Below, piece after piece: positions 29,476 through 38,516 of a stretch of DNA of 64,000 nt. Source of the stretch: Microbacterium testaceum (GTDB taxonomy: Bacteria; Actinomycetota; Actinomycetes; Actinomycetales; Microbacteriaceae); NCBI RefSeq assembly GCF_029761935.1, contig NZ_CP121699.1:62001-126000 (forward strand), given 5' to 3'. The position numbers and the translations under genes were made by a program. The notes beneath the pieces were generated by a model. That model had not been told where the DNA came from and made no database searches. It saw only the letters and a program-made list of their open reading frames with translations. The first letter of the stretch is position 1; every line of letters begins with the position of its first letter.

Positions 29476-30330
29476 TCAGGGCGTCGGCGACGGCGCGGGG
29501 GTCGGGGCGAAGATCCCCGGCCACCAGGCCGCGGCGAGCGGGTACCCCACGAAAGCGACGATGTCGATGACCGTGTGTGCGATCACCAGGGGCATCACCC
29601 GCCCCCATCGCTTGTAGCACCAGCCGAAGACGAGCCCCATGACGACGTTCCCCAGCGCCGAGGGCCACCCCTGATAGAGGTGGTAGCTGCCGCGCAGCAG
29701 GGCGGTCGACACGATGATCCACGTCCACGACCAGCCGAGCCGGCGGAGACGGTCGAAGAGGAATCCGAGGAAGATCACCTCTTCGGTGAGGCCGGCGCGC
29801 AGTGCCGCGAGGACCAGCAGCGCGATCACCCACCACGACGAGTCCAGGGGAGCGGGGATCACCGCGATGCTCTGCCCGAGAGCGCGGCCGATCGCGTAGA
29901 CACCGATACCGGGCGCGCCGATGAGGACGACGAGCAGGAGACCCCGCGCGGAGTCACCTCCGAAGCGGCGGAAGTCCAGCCCGATGCGGCGGAGCGCGTT
30001 GTTCGTCGGCTCCCATAGGAGGTAGACCGCCAGGGCCACGAGCGCCAGGGAGAAGAAGATGTCGAGGAACTGGTAGATCGCGTCCCACACCGGCTCGGCG
30101 CTGCGCGATGGATTCAGCTGCGTCTGCTGCTGCGAGATGGGTGCGCGGGTGGCGGCGCGGATGAACGAGACCACCGAGTAGATCGCCGACTGGCCGACGC
30201 TGACGAGCAGCACGATCCCGATCTCCCAGCCGAGACGGCGGCGGAGGTAGGTGTCCGAGCGCTTCAGCGTCGGAGGATACGTCCAGTCCGCTGGGACCTG
30301 CAGCCGGGTGCGCTTGTCAGATTGCTCCAT
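29476..30330 (-). CDS. CPBP family intramembrane metalloprotease
   Basis: 284-residue membrane protein with about seven hydrophobic segments. CPBP (Abi/Rce1-like) motifs: EEVIFLG near residue 189, where the classical EExxxR arginine is leucine; GSYHLYQG with the metal-binding histidine; and AHTVID. The combination fits the actinobacterial subfamily with 'RGSYHLYQG'. Members cleave within the membrane or process prenylated or peptide substrates; the substrate here is unknown. Start ATG 30330 has GAGAGG 6 nt upstream; an upstream ATG at 30384 lacks support. Confidence 0.8.
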   Translation of the reverse strand: MEQSDKRTRLQVPADWTYPPTLKRSDTYLRRRLGWEIGIVLLVSVGQSAIYSVVSFIRAATRAPISQQQTQLNPSRSAEPVWDAIYQFLDIFFSLALVALAVYLLWEPTNNALRRIGLDFRRFGGDSARGLLLVVLIGAPGIGVYAIGRALGQSIAVIPAPLDSSWWVIALLVLAALRAGLTEEVIFLGFLFDRLRRLGWSWTWIIVSTALLRGSYHLYQGWPSALGNVVMGLVFGWCYKRWGRVMPLVIAHTVIDIVAFVGYPLAAAWWPGIFAPTPAPSPTP

Positions 30331-30375
30331 CGAGAGCCTCTCGAGTAAATGCTGTGTAACGTTTTTCAGAGGAGT

Positions 30376-30405
30376 TTGGGGCACCTGGGTAAACGTGCCT
30401 AGTGT
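30376..30405 (+). promoter_or_regulatory. Probable promoter of the first peptide importer operon
   Basis: TTGGGG (30376-30381) and TAGTGT (30400-30405) with an 18-nt spacer, giving a leader of about 80 nt before GTG 30495. Confidence 0.4.
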
Positions 30406-30494
30406 GTTCTCATCCTGCCCGACGGATCTTTGACGCGCCTTGTGCTGCGTGGAAGCCCTGCGCGGGCGATGATCATCCCTTCCCTGGAGGAACT

Positions 30495-32111
30495 GTGAAG
30501 CGCAACAAGATTGCCCTCTCCGGTCTCGCCCTGCTGGGAGCTGTCGGGCTCATGCTCGCCGGCTGCTCGGGCGGCGGAGACAATGGCGGCTCGTCATCAG
30601 GCGGCGACGCCTCGGCGATCATTCGGACGAACGGCTCCGAGCCGCAGAACCCGCTGATCCCGACCAACACCAACGAGGTCGGTGGAGGAAAGATCCTCGA
30701 CTCGATCTTCGCGGGTCTGGTCTACTACGACGGAACCGGCGCCCCGGTCAACGACATGGCGGAGTCCATCGTCACCAACGACCCCCAGAACCTCACGGTG
30801 ACCCTGAAGAAGGGTCAGAAGTTCACGGACGGCACCGAGGTCAAGGCCGACAACTTCATCAAGGCGTGGAACTACGGCGCCCAGCTGTCGAACAACCAGG
30901 TGAGCAGCTCGTTCTTCGAGGACATCGTCGGATTCAGCTACGACGCTGACTCCGAGCTGACCGGTCTGAAGAAGGTCGACGATTACACCTTCACCATCGC
31001 CCTCTCCAAGCCCGCCGCCGACTTCGCGCTGCGCCTGGGCTACTCGGCGTTCTTCCCGCTGCCCGACGTCGCGTTCACCGACATGGCTGCGTTCGGCGAG
31101 AACCCGATCGGCAACGGCCCCTACAAGCTCAAGGGCGACGGCGCCTGGCAGCACAACGTGCAGATCGACCTCGTCAAGAACGACGACTACCAGGGCGGTC
31201 GCACGGTCAAGAACGGCGGTCTCTCGATCGTCTTCTACGCCACCCAGGATGCCGCGTACGCCGACCTCCTCGGCGGCAACGTCGACGTGATCGACGGTGT
31301 CCCCTCGTCGTCGCTGGCCACCTTCACCTCCGACCTGGGCGACCGTGCGGTCAACCAGCCGGCCGCGATCTTCCAGTCGTTCACGATCCCCGAGCGTCTC
31401 GCGCACTTCAGCGGCGACGAGGGCAAGCTCCGTCGTCAGGCCATCTCGATGGCCATCAACCGCGACGAGATCACCAAGACGATCTTCCAGGGCTCGCGCA
31501 CCCCGGCCAGCGACTTCACCTCGCCGGTCATCGCCGGATGGTCCGACTCCCTCACGGGCGCCGACGTCCTGAAGTACAACGCGGACAAGGCGAAGCAGCT
31601 GTGGGCCCAGGCCGACGCCATCTCGCCGTGGAGCGGCTCGCTGCAGATCGCGTACAACGCCGACGGTGGACACCAGTCCTGGGTCGACGCTGTGACGAAC
31701 TCGCTCAAGAACACCCTGGGCATCGACTCCTCGGGTGCTCCGTACCCGACGTTCAAGGAACTGCGCTCGGCGGTCACCAACCGCAGCATCGAGACCACGT
31801 TCCGTTCGGGCTGGCAGGCCGACTACCCCGGTGCGTACAACTTCCTCGCGCCGCTGTACGCGACGGGCGCCTCGTCGAACGACGGTGACTACTCGAACCC
31901 CCAGTTCGACGCGCAGATCACGGCCGGCATCGCCGAGACCGATCTGGGCACGCAGAACGCCGACTTCGCCAAGGCTCAGGAGATCCTGCTGAAGGACCTC
32001 CCGGCCATCCCGCTCTGGTACTCGAACGTCACCGGCGGCTTCGCCGACGGCGTGAACAACGTCCAGTTCGGCTGGAACTCGGTTCCGCTGTACTACGAGA
32101 TCACGAAGTAA
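30495..32111 (+). CDS. Peptide-type ABC importer 1: solute-binding lipoprotein
   Basis: 538-residue SBP_bac_5 lipoprotein that captures peptides or similar solutes outside the membrane. Lipobox LMLAGC, lipidated Cys24, then a Gly/Ser-rich tether. FTDGTEVKADNFIKAWNYGA and the C-terminal LPAIPLWYSN block are OppA-like. GTG 30495 follows GGAGG by 4 nt. First gene of a five-gene operon; hairpins after its stop probably raise its mRNA level over the permeases. Confidence 0.9.
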   Translation: MKRNKIALSGLALLGAVGLMLAGCSGGGDNGGSSSGGDASAIIRTNGSEPQNPLIPTNTNEVGGGKILDSIFAGLVYYDGTGAPVNDMAESIVTNDPQNLTVTLKKGQKFTDGTEVKADNFIKAWNYGAQLSNNQVSSSFFEDIVGFSYDADSELTGLKKVDDYTFTIALSKPAADFALRLGYSAFFPLPDVAFTDMAAFGENPIGNGPYKLKGDGAWQHNVQIDLVKNDDYQGGRTVKNGGLSIVFYATQDAAYADLLGGNVDVIDGVPSSSLATFTSDLGDRAVNQPAAIFQSFTIPERLAHFSGDEGKLRRQAISMAINRDEITKTIFQGSRTPASDFTSPVIAGWSDSLTGADVLKYNADKAKQLWAQADAISPWSGSLQIAYNADGGHQSWVDAVTNSLKNTLGIDSSGAPYPTFKELRSAVTNRSIETTFRSGWQADYPGAYNFLAPLYATGASSNDGDYSNPQFDAQITAGIAETDLGTQNADFAKAQEILLKDLPAIPLWYSNVTGGFADGVNNVQFGWNSVPLYYEITK

Positions 32112-32128
32112 CCCTTCCGATCTCACCC

Positions 32129-32162
32129 GCGAGGCGGTGACGGATTCGTCACCGCCTCGCGG
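32129..32162 (+). terminator. Strong hairpin after binding-protein gene 1 (attenuator or mRNA stabiliser)
   Basis: Perfect 14-bp stem: CGCGAGGCGGTGAC, loop GGATTC, GTCACCGCCTCGCG. No T-run follows and the operon continues, so partial termination or 3'-end protection of the binding-protein mRNA is likely. Confidence 0.6.
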
Positions 32163-32200
32163 TCTGCCCGCCAGGCCTCATCACGACGTGTGATAGAACG

Positions 32201-32226
32201 GCACGGGTCCTTTTCGGCCCGTGCCC
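32201..32226 (+). other. Second intercistronic hairpin before the permease gene
   Basis: GGCACGGG pairs with CCCGTGCC around a TCCTTTTCGG loop, 50 nt before the permease start. It may act with the hairpin at 32129-32162. Confidence 0.45.
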
Positions 32227-32275
32227 CCCCACAAAACGTCTGATGAGGCGTTTCCCACGTTCGAAAAGAGAGCGG

Positions 32276-33205
32276 ATGCTCGGCTACATCCTCAGACGTC
32301 TGCTGCAGGTGCTCCCCGTATTCTTCGGGGCCACGCTGCTGATCTACTTCATGGTCTTCGCCATGCCGGGGGACCCGATCCTCGGCCTCTTCGGCGACAA
32401 GACCCCCGCGCCCCAGGTCGTCGAAGCCCTGCGGGCCCAGTACCACCTCGACCAGCCCTTCATCGTCCAGTACTTCCTGTACCTGGGCGGGATCTTCCAG
32501 GGGGACCTGGGAACGACCTTCTCGGGTCAGTCCGTCAACGAGGTGCTCGCCCGCACGCTCCCCGTGACGGCGCGCCTGGCCGTCATGGCTCTGCTCATCG
32601 AGTTCGTGCTCGCCGTCGTCGTCGGCACCATCTCGGCGATCCGCAAGGGCAAGCTGTTCGACAACGTCGCGCTCATCATCGCCCTGCTGTTCGTCGCGCT
32701 GCCGATCTTCGTGGCGTGCTTCCTCGCGCAGTACTTCCTCGCCATCCAGCTGGGATGGTTCCGTCCCACGGTGGGCGCCCAGAACAACTGGGGTGATCTG
32801 CTGCTGCCGGCCATCGTGCTCGGTTTCAGCCTGTTCGCGACGAGCATGCGCCTCATGCGCGGGTCGGTCATCGACACGCTCAACCAGGACTGGGTGCGCA
32901 CCGCGTACTCGAAGGGCCTCTCGCGTCGCCGCGTGATCCCCGTGCACGTGCTGCGCAACTCGCTCATCCCCGTCATCACGAACTCCGCGACGAACTTCGG
33001 TGTGCTCCTCGTCGGCGCCACCGTGACCGAGGGCATCTTCAACATCCCCGGTGTCGGTAACACGCTCTACCAGGCCACCATCCGCGGTGAGGGCCCCACG
33101 GTGGTGTCGTTCGTGACCGTCTTCGTCATCATCTACGTGCTGGTCAACCTCGTCGTCGACCTCCTGTACGGCCTTCTCGACCCGAGGATCCGCTATGTCA
33201 AGTAG
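32276..33205 (+). CDS. Peptide-type ABC importer 1: permease (OppB/DppB type)
   Basis: 309-residue inner-membrane permease, about six helices. Starts MLGYILRRLLQVLPVFFGATLLIYFM, typical of DppB/OppB. The EAA loop (RTAYSKGLSRRRVIPVHVLRN) that contacts the ATPase is near residue 210. I chose ATG 32276 with an AAAGAGAG ribosome site; an ATG at 32243 in frame would add 11 basic residues. Confidence 0.92.
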   Translation: MLGYILRRLLQVLPVFFGATLLIYFMVFAMPGDPILGLFGDKTPAPQVVEALRAQYHLDQPFIVQYFLYLGGIFQGDLGTTFSGQSVNEVLARTLPVTARLAVMALLIEFVLAVVVGTISAIRKGKLFDNVALIIALLFVALPIFVACFLAQYFLAIQLGWFRPTVGAQNNWGDLLLPAIVLGFSLFATSMRLMRGSVIDTLNQDWVRTAYSKGLSRRRVIPVHVLRNSLIPVITNSATNFGVLLVGATVTEGIFNIPGVGNTLYQATIRGEGPTVVSFVTVFVIIYVLVNLVVDLLYGLLDPRIRYVK

Positions 33206-34142
33206 TCAGTTCCCGGCGCCCCACTACGTCGCGCCGATCAAGACCGAGACCATCTCGGTCGACGCCGTCCGCGTCGCCGCCCGCAAGAGCAACCTGTGGC
33301 TCGACGCGTGGCGCGACCTCCGTCGTCGCCCCACCTTCTGGATCGCCCTGGTCGTCATGGCCATCGTGATCCTGATGGCCGCGTTCCCGACCCTGTTCAC
33401 GCAGGTGCCGCCCGACAACGACTGCCAGCTGTCCAACAGCAACGGCGGTCCCACGGCGGGACACATCCTGGGCTTCACGTTCCAGGGGTGCGACACGTTC
33501 TCGCGCATCGTGTGGGGTGCCCGCACCTCGCTGTCGGTGGGCCTGCTGGCCACCGCGATCGGCACGATCATCGGCCTGATCATGGGCGCCCTGTCGGGGT
33601 TCTACGGCGGATGGCTCGACGCGGTCATCTCGCGCGTCGGCGACATCTTCTTCTCGATCCCCTACATCCTCGCGGCCATTGTCGTGATGAGCGTGTTCTC
33701 GCAGTACCGCAACGTCCTCACCCTGGCGTTCGCGATCGGCGGGTTCGCGTGGGCATCGACGGCCCGTGTCGTGCGCGCCGAGGTTCTGCGCGTGCGCCAG
33801 GCCGATTACGTGGCAGCCTCGCAGGCGCTCGGACAGACGCGTTTCCGCACGCTGCTGACCCACGTCATCCCGAACGCCATCGCCCCGCTCCTCGTGGTCA
33901 CCACGATCAGCCTCGCCGCGGCGATCGTCGCGGAGGCGACCCTGTCGTTCCTCGGCGTCGGCCTCGGCGGCAGCACCATGTCGTGGGGGAACGACATCAG
34001 CCAGGCGCAGCAGTCGCTGCGCATCGCGCCCATGGCGCTGATCTGGCCGTCGATCGCCCTGACCGTCACGGTTCTGGCCTTCATCCTGCTGGGCGAGCTC
34101 ATCCGAGACGCCATCGACCCGAGAGCGAGGGCCCGCCGATGA
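33195..34142 (+). CDS. Peptide-type ABC importer 1: permease (OppC/DppC type)
   Basis: 315-residue permease. An N-terminal cytoplasmic arm leads to a first helix (FWIALVVMAIVILMAAF) and an external loop with DNDCQ and GCDTFSR, then five helices; EAA-like loop ADYVAASQALGQTRFRTLLT. Overlaps the preceding gene by 11 nt and the ATPase gene by 4 nt (ATGA). Confidence 0.92.
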   Translation: MSSSQFPAPHYVAPIKTETISVDAVRVAARKSNLWLDAWRDLRRRPTFWIALVVMAIVILMAAFPTLFTQVPPDNDCQLSNSNGGPTAGHILGFTFQGCDTFSRIVWGARTSLSVGLLATAIGTIIGLIMGALSGFYGGWLDAVISRVGDIFFSIPYILAAIVVMSVFSQYRNVLTLAFAIGGFAWASTARVVRAEVLRVRQADYVAASQALGQTRFRTLLTHVIPNAIAPLLVVTTISLAAAIVAEATLSFLGVGLGGSTMSWGNDISQAQQSLRIAPMALIWPSIALTVTVLAFILLGELIRDAIDPRARARR

Positions 34143-35803
34143 GCGACGCCACCCAGACGCCGCTGCTGTCCGTCCGCGACCTCAAGGTCGCGTTCGAGGG
34201 AGAAGGCGGAACGCGCGAGGTCCTCCACGGAGTCAGCCTCGACGTCTTCCCCGGTCAGACGGTCGCCATCGTGGGCGAGTCGGGTTCGGGCAAGTCGACG
34301 ACCGCCTCCGCGGTCATCGGTCTGCTCCCGGGCACCGGGCACGTCACCGGCGGCAGCATCACGCTCGACGGGCGCGAGCTGACCGACCTCACCTCGCGAC
34401 AGTTCGAGTCGGTCCGAGGCAAGGACATCGGCTACGTCCCCCAGGACCCGATGTCGAACCTCAACCCGGTGTGGAGCATCGGCTTCCAGGTCAAGGAGGC
34501 GATCCGCGCGAATGGCATCGCCACCGGTCGCAAAGAGGTCGAGAAGCGCGCGATCGAGGTGCTGAAGCAGGCTGGTCTCGCCGACGCGGAGCGTCGACTG
34601 CACCAGTACCCGCACCAGTTCTCGGGCGGTATGCGCCAGCGCGCGCTGATCGGTATCGGCCTCGCCGCCGACCCGAAGCTGCTGATCGCCGACGAGCCGA
34701 CCTCGGCCCTCGACGTGACCGTGCAGCGCGTGATCCTCGATCACATGGCATCCCTCACGCGTGAGCGGGGGACCTCGGTGCTGCTCATCACGCACGACCT
34801 GGGTCTGGCCGCCGAGCGCGCCGACACCATCGTCGTGATGAACCAGGGCGAGATCGTCGAGTCGGGTCCCAGCCGCGAGATCCTCGAGAACCCGCGGCAC
34901 CCGTACACCCAGCGCCTCGTCGCCGCCGCGCCCAGCATCGCGTCGCAGCGCATCCAGGCGAAGGTCGAAGACCGCGGCATCCTGCGCGAGTCCGACATCG
35001 ACGCTCCCGCGACGGTCAAGGTCACCGACCTCGTCAAGGAGTACAAGATCCGCCAGGGCGGGTTCCGCAGCGAGCAGTTCCGCGCCGTCGACGGGGTCTC
35101 GTTCGAGATTCCGCGCGGCAAGACGTTGGCGCTGGTGGGGGAGTCGGGCTCGGGCAAGTCGACGATCGCGAAGATGGTCCTCAAGCTCGAGGACCCGACC
35201 TCGGGCTCGATCGAGGTCGACGGGGTCAACACCGGCAAGCTGAGCGCGAAGGACACCTTCAACCTGCGCCGCCGGATGCAGCCGGTCTTCCAGGACCCGT
35301 ACGGGTCGCTCGATCCGCTGCGCAGTATCGGCAACCTCATCGCCGAGCCGCTCAACATCCACAAGGTGGGCGACAACGCGTCGCGTCGAGCCCGTGTGGA
35401 GGAGTTGCTCGAGCAGGTCGCGCTTCCGCAGGAGCTGGCATCCCGCTATCCGAACGAGCTGTCCGGCGGACAGCGCCAGCGTGTCGCCATCGCGCGCGCG
35501 CTCGCGCTCAAGCCCGACATCCTCGTGCTCGACGAGGCCGTGTCGGCCCTCGACGTGCTGGTGCAGGCGCAGATCCTCCAGCTGCTGGCGGAGCTGCAGT
35601 CCGAGCTCGGTCTGACCTACTTGTTCATCACGCACGACCTCGCCGTCGTCCGTGTCGCCGCCGACCTGGTGTGCGTCATGGAGCGCGGCAAGCTCGTGGA
35701 GCAGGGAACGGTCGACGAGATCTTCGCGCAGCCCTCGCAGGAGTACACGCAGCGCCTGCTCGACGCCATTCCCGGCGCCTCCCTCTCGCTGGGCGGCGCG
35801 TGA
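34139..35803 (+). CDS. Peptide-type ABC importer 1: fused double ATPase (OppD-OppF)
   Basis: 554-residue protein with two ABC ATPase domains, replacing separate OppD and OppF. Domain 1: Walker A GESGSGKST at 46-53, signature FSGGMRQR, Walker B LLIADEPTSALD. Domain 2: Walker A near 334, signature LSGGQRQR, Walker B ILVLDEAVSALD. Each domain has a family-typical C-terminal extension. Drives import through the two permeases just upstream. The ATG overlaps the stop of the previous gene. Confidence 0.93.
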   Translation: MSDATQTPLLSVRDLKVAFEGEGGTREVLHGVSLDVFPGQTVAIVGESGSGKSTTASAVIGLLPGTGHVTGGSITLDGRELTDLTSRQFESVRGKDIGYVPQDPMSNLNPVWSIGFQVKEAIRANGIATGRKEVEKRAIEVLKQAGLADAERRLHQYPHQFSGGMRQRALIGIGLAADPKLLIADEPTSALDVTVQRVILDHMASLTRERGTSVLLITHDLGLAAERADTIVVMNQGEIVESGPSREILENPRHPYTQRLVAAAPSIASQRIQAKVEDRGILRESDIDAPATVKVTDLVKEYKIRQGGFRSEQFRAVDGVSFEIPRGKTLALVGESGSGKSTIAKMVLKLEDPTSGSIEVDGVNTGKLSAKDTFNLRRRMQPVFQDPYGSLDPLRSIGNLIAEPLNIHKVGDNASRRARVEELLEQVALPQELASRYPNELSGGQRQRVAIARALALKPDILVLDEAVSALDVLVQAQILQLLAELQSELGLTYLFITHDLAVVRVAADLVCVMERGKLVEQGTVDEIFAQPSQEYTQRLLDAIPGASLSLGGA

Positions 35804-36375
35804 CGCGCGACGAGCGCTTCCGGGGCACGGGACACCCGCGGGTGTTCCGTGCCCCGTCGTCGATCTTCGGCCTGATCCTGGGCGTGGTGCTCGCGCTCGT
35901 TCTCTTGGGGGATGCCGCGCTGCGCGCCGGGGTGGGCGAGATGCTCCTGTTGGCGCCCTGGGTGCTGTTGGCGCTGTGGGCGGTCTACGCCCTGCTGTTC
36001 GCCCCGCATGTGCGCATCGACGCCGAGGGCATCCGCATCCACAATCCTCTGCGCATCGCGGACATCGCGTGGGCGCGCGTCGCCGATATCGACATGCGCT
36101 GGCAGCTCGAGGTCCGCACCGACGAACCCCGCGTCGTGAAGGCCTTCGGCGGCCCCGTGGCGGGTCGTCCGGGTCGTCCCTCGATCCGTCGTGACGATGA
36201 GCGAGGACGGCGCGAGCCTCCCGCGATCCGCGACCTGCAGCTCATCCAGGAAGCATGGGAGACGGCGCGCCCGACCGCGTCGAAGACCGGCGTCGTCCGC
36301 CGGTCGTGGGACATTCCCTCGGTCATTTCCCTGCTGGTTCTGATCTGCTGGGTTATTATCGCTTTGTTCATCTGA
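35800..36375 (+). CDS. Membrane protein with PH-like domain
   Basis: 191-residue protein with two N-terminal helices (IFGLILGVVLALVLL; LLAPWVLLALWAVYALLF), then a soluble part beginning VRIDAEGIRIHNPLRIADIAWARV, the look of bacterial PH domains (bPH6-type), and a C-terminal helix IPSVISLLVLICWVIIALFI. The GTG start overlaps the ATPase stop (GTGA), so it is coupled to the importer operon. Function unknown; membrane-associated scaffold is a guess. The soluble face is probably cytoplasmic. Confidence 0.7.
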   Translation: MTRDERFRGTGHPRVFRAPSSIFGLILGVVLALVLLGDAALRAGVGEMLLLAPWVLLALWAVYALLFAPHVRIDAEGIRIHNPLRIADIAWARVADIDMRWQLEVRTDEPRVVKAFGGPVAGRPGRPSIRRDDERGRREPPAIRDLQLIQEAWETARPTASKTGVVRRSWDIPSVISLLVLICWVIIALFI

Positions 36376-36566
36376 GGCGGTCTCGGCTGAGCGCGATGCT
36401 GCGCTCGACGGATACCGCGGTGGCAAAGCGCCATGTAAGAGCTTTGTTACGGTCGTGAAAAGTGTGTTCCCCCGGCGCACGTTTCATGGGAAGCCGACGT
36501 AGGGTCGCTGAAGATCCTTAGCCAGGCAAACGAATAGGCGGGGATCTCGAAGGCGAGAGGACCACC

Positions 36567-36614
36567 ATGACGCACACCCCCGACGTGTTCCGGACGGGCC
36601 CGCGCACCTCATGA
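36567..36614 (+). CDS. 15-residue leader peptide coupled to importer 2
   Basis: Short ORF MTHTPDVFRTGPRTS. It has its own GAGAGG ribosome site 6 nt upstream, while the permease ATG at 36611 has none; its stop overlaps that ATG (ATGA). Translation of the permease is therefore probably coupled to this leader. It could instead be an unannotated regulatory peptide. Likely -10 box TAGGGT at 36500-36505. Confidence 0.5.
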   Translation: MTHTPDVFRTGPRTS

Positions 36615-37591
36615 CGCTGTACGTTCTGCGACGGTTCCTGAACTACGCCGTCCTGAGCCTGTTGGCGACGTGCCTCGCGTACGTCCTCGGCAGCGCGCTG
36701 TTGCGACCCCAGGACCGCTTCTACGGCATGAACCCCCGGCCGCCCCAGGAGTCGATCATCGCGAGCCTCGACGCCCTCGGTGCCAACCCCGACGTGCCGA
36801 TCCTCGTCCGCCTGTGGAACTGGCTGGTCAACCTGTTCACGAAGTTCTCTCTCGGCACCACCATCGGCGGCCAGGACGTGATGACCGAGATCGCGACGCG
36901 CGCCGGCACGAGCCTGCGCCTGCTGCTGATCGGCTCGCTCATCGGCGCGATCGTCGGCGTGCTCATCGGCGTGTGGGGTGCGGTGCGCCAGTACCGGGCC
37001 CCCGACCAGGTGACCACGTACGCCTCGTACCTCGTCTTCGCGACCCCCACCTTCGTCATCGGCGTGCTGCTGATGATCGGCGCGACCAACCTCAACAACG
37101 CCGCCGGAACGCAGCTCATCCGCTTCACCGGCGAGTACACCGCCGGTGTCGAGGGGTTCTGGCCGATGATCGCCGATCGGGCGGTCCACCTGCTGCTGCC
37201 GACGCTGGCGCTCGTGCTCATCAGCGCCGCGTCGTACTCGCGCTACCAGCGGAGCATGATGCTCGACGTGCTCGGTGCGGACTACATCCGCACCGCCCGC
37301 GCGAAGGGCCTGCCTCGCACGCAGGCGCTCTTCCGCCACGGCGTGCGCATCGCCCTGATCCCGATGTCGACGTTCTTCGCGTACAGCTTCGGCACGCTCA
37401 TCGCCGGTTCCACCATGCTCGAGATCGTCTTCTCGTGGCGGGGCATGGGGCAGTTCCAGCTGAACGCCGTGACCCAGCAGGACATCAACGCCGTCGCCGG
37501 ATCGACGCTCTTCGTCGCCGTGCTGGTGCTGTTGTCATCGACCCTGTCCGAGGTGCTCTACGCCGCACTCGACCCGAGAGTGAGGAGCTGA
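36611..37591 (+). CDS. Peptide-type ABC importer 2: permease (OppB/DppB type)
   Basis: 326-residue permease with six helices; begins MTLYVLRRFLNYAVLSLLATCLAYVL. EAA loop ADYIRTARAKGLPRTQALFRHG near residue 220. The large external loop (PQDRFYGMNPRPPQESII) is longer than in importer 1, suggesting a different solute. Order here is permease, permease, ATPase, binding protein, unlike importer 1 where the binding protein comes first. Confidence 0.92.
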   Translation: MTLYVLRRFLNYAVLSLLATCLAYVLGSALLRPQDRFYGMNPRPPQESIIASLDALGANPDVPILVRLWNWLVNLFTKFSLGTTIGGQDVMTEIATRAGTSLRLLLIGSLIGAIVGVLIGVWGAVRQYRAPDQVTTYASYLVFATPTFVIGVLLMIGATNLNNAAGTQLIRFTGEYTAGVEGFWPMIADRAVHLLLPTLALVLISAASYSRYQRSMMLDVLGADYIRTARAKGLPRTQALFRHGVRIALIPMSTFFAYSFGTLIAGSTMLEIVFSWRGMGQFQLNAVTQQDINAVAGSTLFVAVLVLLSSTLSEVLYAALDPRVRS

Positions 37592-37592
37592 C

Positions 37593-38516
37593 ATGACCAT
37601 GCAGGAAGAAGCCCTCGACGGAACGCTCGTCGCCACGAGCCCTGTCACCCGCGACCGCAAACCGCTGTCGCGCGGAGCGCTGGTGCGCTCGCGACTTCGC
37701 AAGATGCCCCGCTTCTGGGTGGGCGCGAGCATCCTCGTCTTCATCGTGCTGTGGGCCTTCATCGGCCCGCTGCTCTACCCCTACGACTCGACCCAGCGCG
37801 ACTTCCTGAACGTGGGCCTCGGGCCGACCCAGTTGCACTGGTTCGGGACGAACGGCATCGGGCAGGACATCTACGCGCAGACGCTTGTGGGTCTGCAGAA
37901 GTCGCTCATAATCGGCGCTCTGGCGGGCATCGGCGCCACGCTCATCGCGGCGGCCGTCGGATCCCTCGCAGGCTACCTGGGCGGCAAGATCGACGCGGTC
38001 ATCGGGTGGCTCATCCACCTTCTGCTCGTCATCCCGTCGTTCTTCATTCTGGTGCTGCTGAGTCCGCTGACCCGCGGACTGTCGTGGCTCGCCCTCACGT
38101 TCTTCCTCGCGGTGTTCAGCTGGATGATCCTCGCTCAGGTCGTCCGCAACCAGACCCGGTCCCTGCGCAACCGCGACTTCGTGCGCGCGGCGCGGTACAT
38201 GGGCATGCCGACCCGGCAGATCCTCGGCCGCCACATCATCCCCAACATCGCGTCGCTGCTCATCATCGACGCGACCCTCGGCATCGTCGCGGCCATCATG
38301 GCCGAGACCTCGCTCAGCTACTTCGGTTTCGGCGTCCAGGCGCCCGACGTCTCGCTCGGCACGCTGCTCGCGTCGGGGACGTCGGCCGCGGTGACCCGCC
38401 CGTGGCTGTTCGTGTACCCCGCCGGCGTGCTGATCGTGCTGCTCCTGGCCATCAGCCTCATCGGCGACGCCCTGCGCGACGCCATCGACCCCACCTCGGG
38501 AGCGAACCGTGACTGA
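37593..38516 (+). CDS. Peptide-type ABC importer 2: permease (OppC/DppC type)
   Basis: 307-residue permease. First helix FWVGASILVFIVLWAFIGPLL; then GTNGIGQDIYAQTLVGLQKS, the conserved DppC/OppC periplasmic segment; EAA loop ARYMGMPTRQILGRHIIPN. AGGAG ribosome site 5 nt before ATG 37593. Overlaps the ATPase gene by 8 nt. Confidence 0.92.
   Translation: MTMQEEALDGTLVATSPVTRDRKPLSRGALVRSRLRKMPRFWVGASILVFIVLWAFIGPLLYPYDSTQRDFLNVGLGPTQLHWFGTNGIGQDIYAQTLVGLQKSLIIGALAGIGATLIAAAVGSLAGYLGGKIDAVIGWLIHLLLVIPSFFILVLLSPLTRGLSWLALTFFLAVFSWMILAQVVRNQTRSLRNRDFVRAARYMGMPTRQILGRHIIPNIASLLIIDATLGIVAAIMAETSLSYFGFGVQAPDVSLGTLLASGTSAAVTRPWLFVYPAGVLIVLLLAISLIGDALRDAIDPTSGANRD

Noticed and set aside
30331..30384. 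Upstream ATG for the CPBP protease
   Set aside because: No ribosome site, whereas ATG 30330 has GAGAGG at good distance, and the extra residues are not membrane-like.
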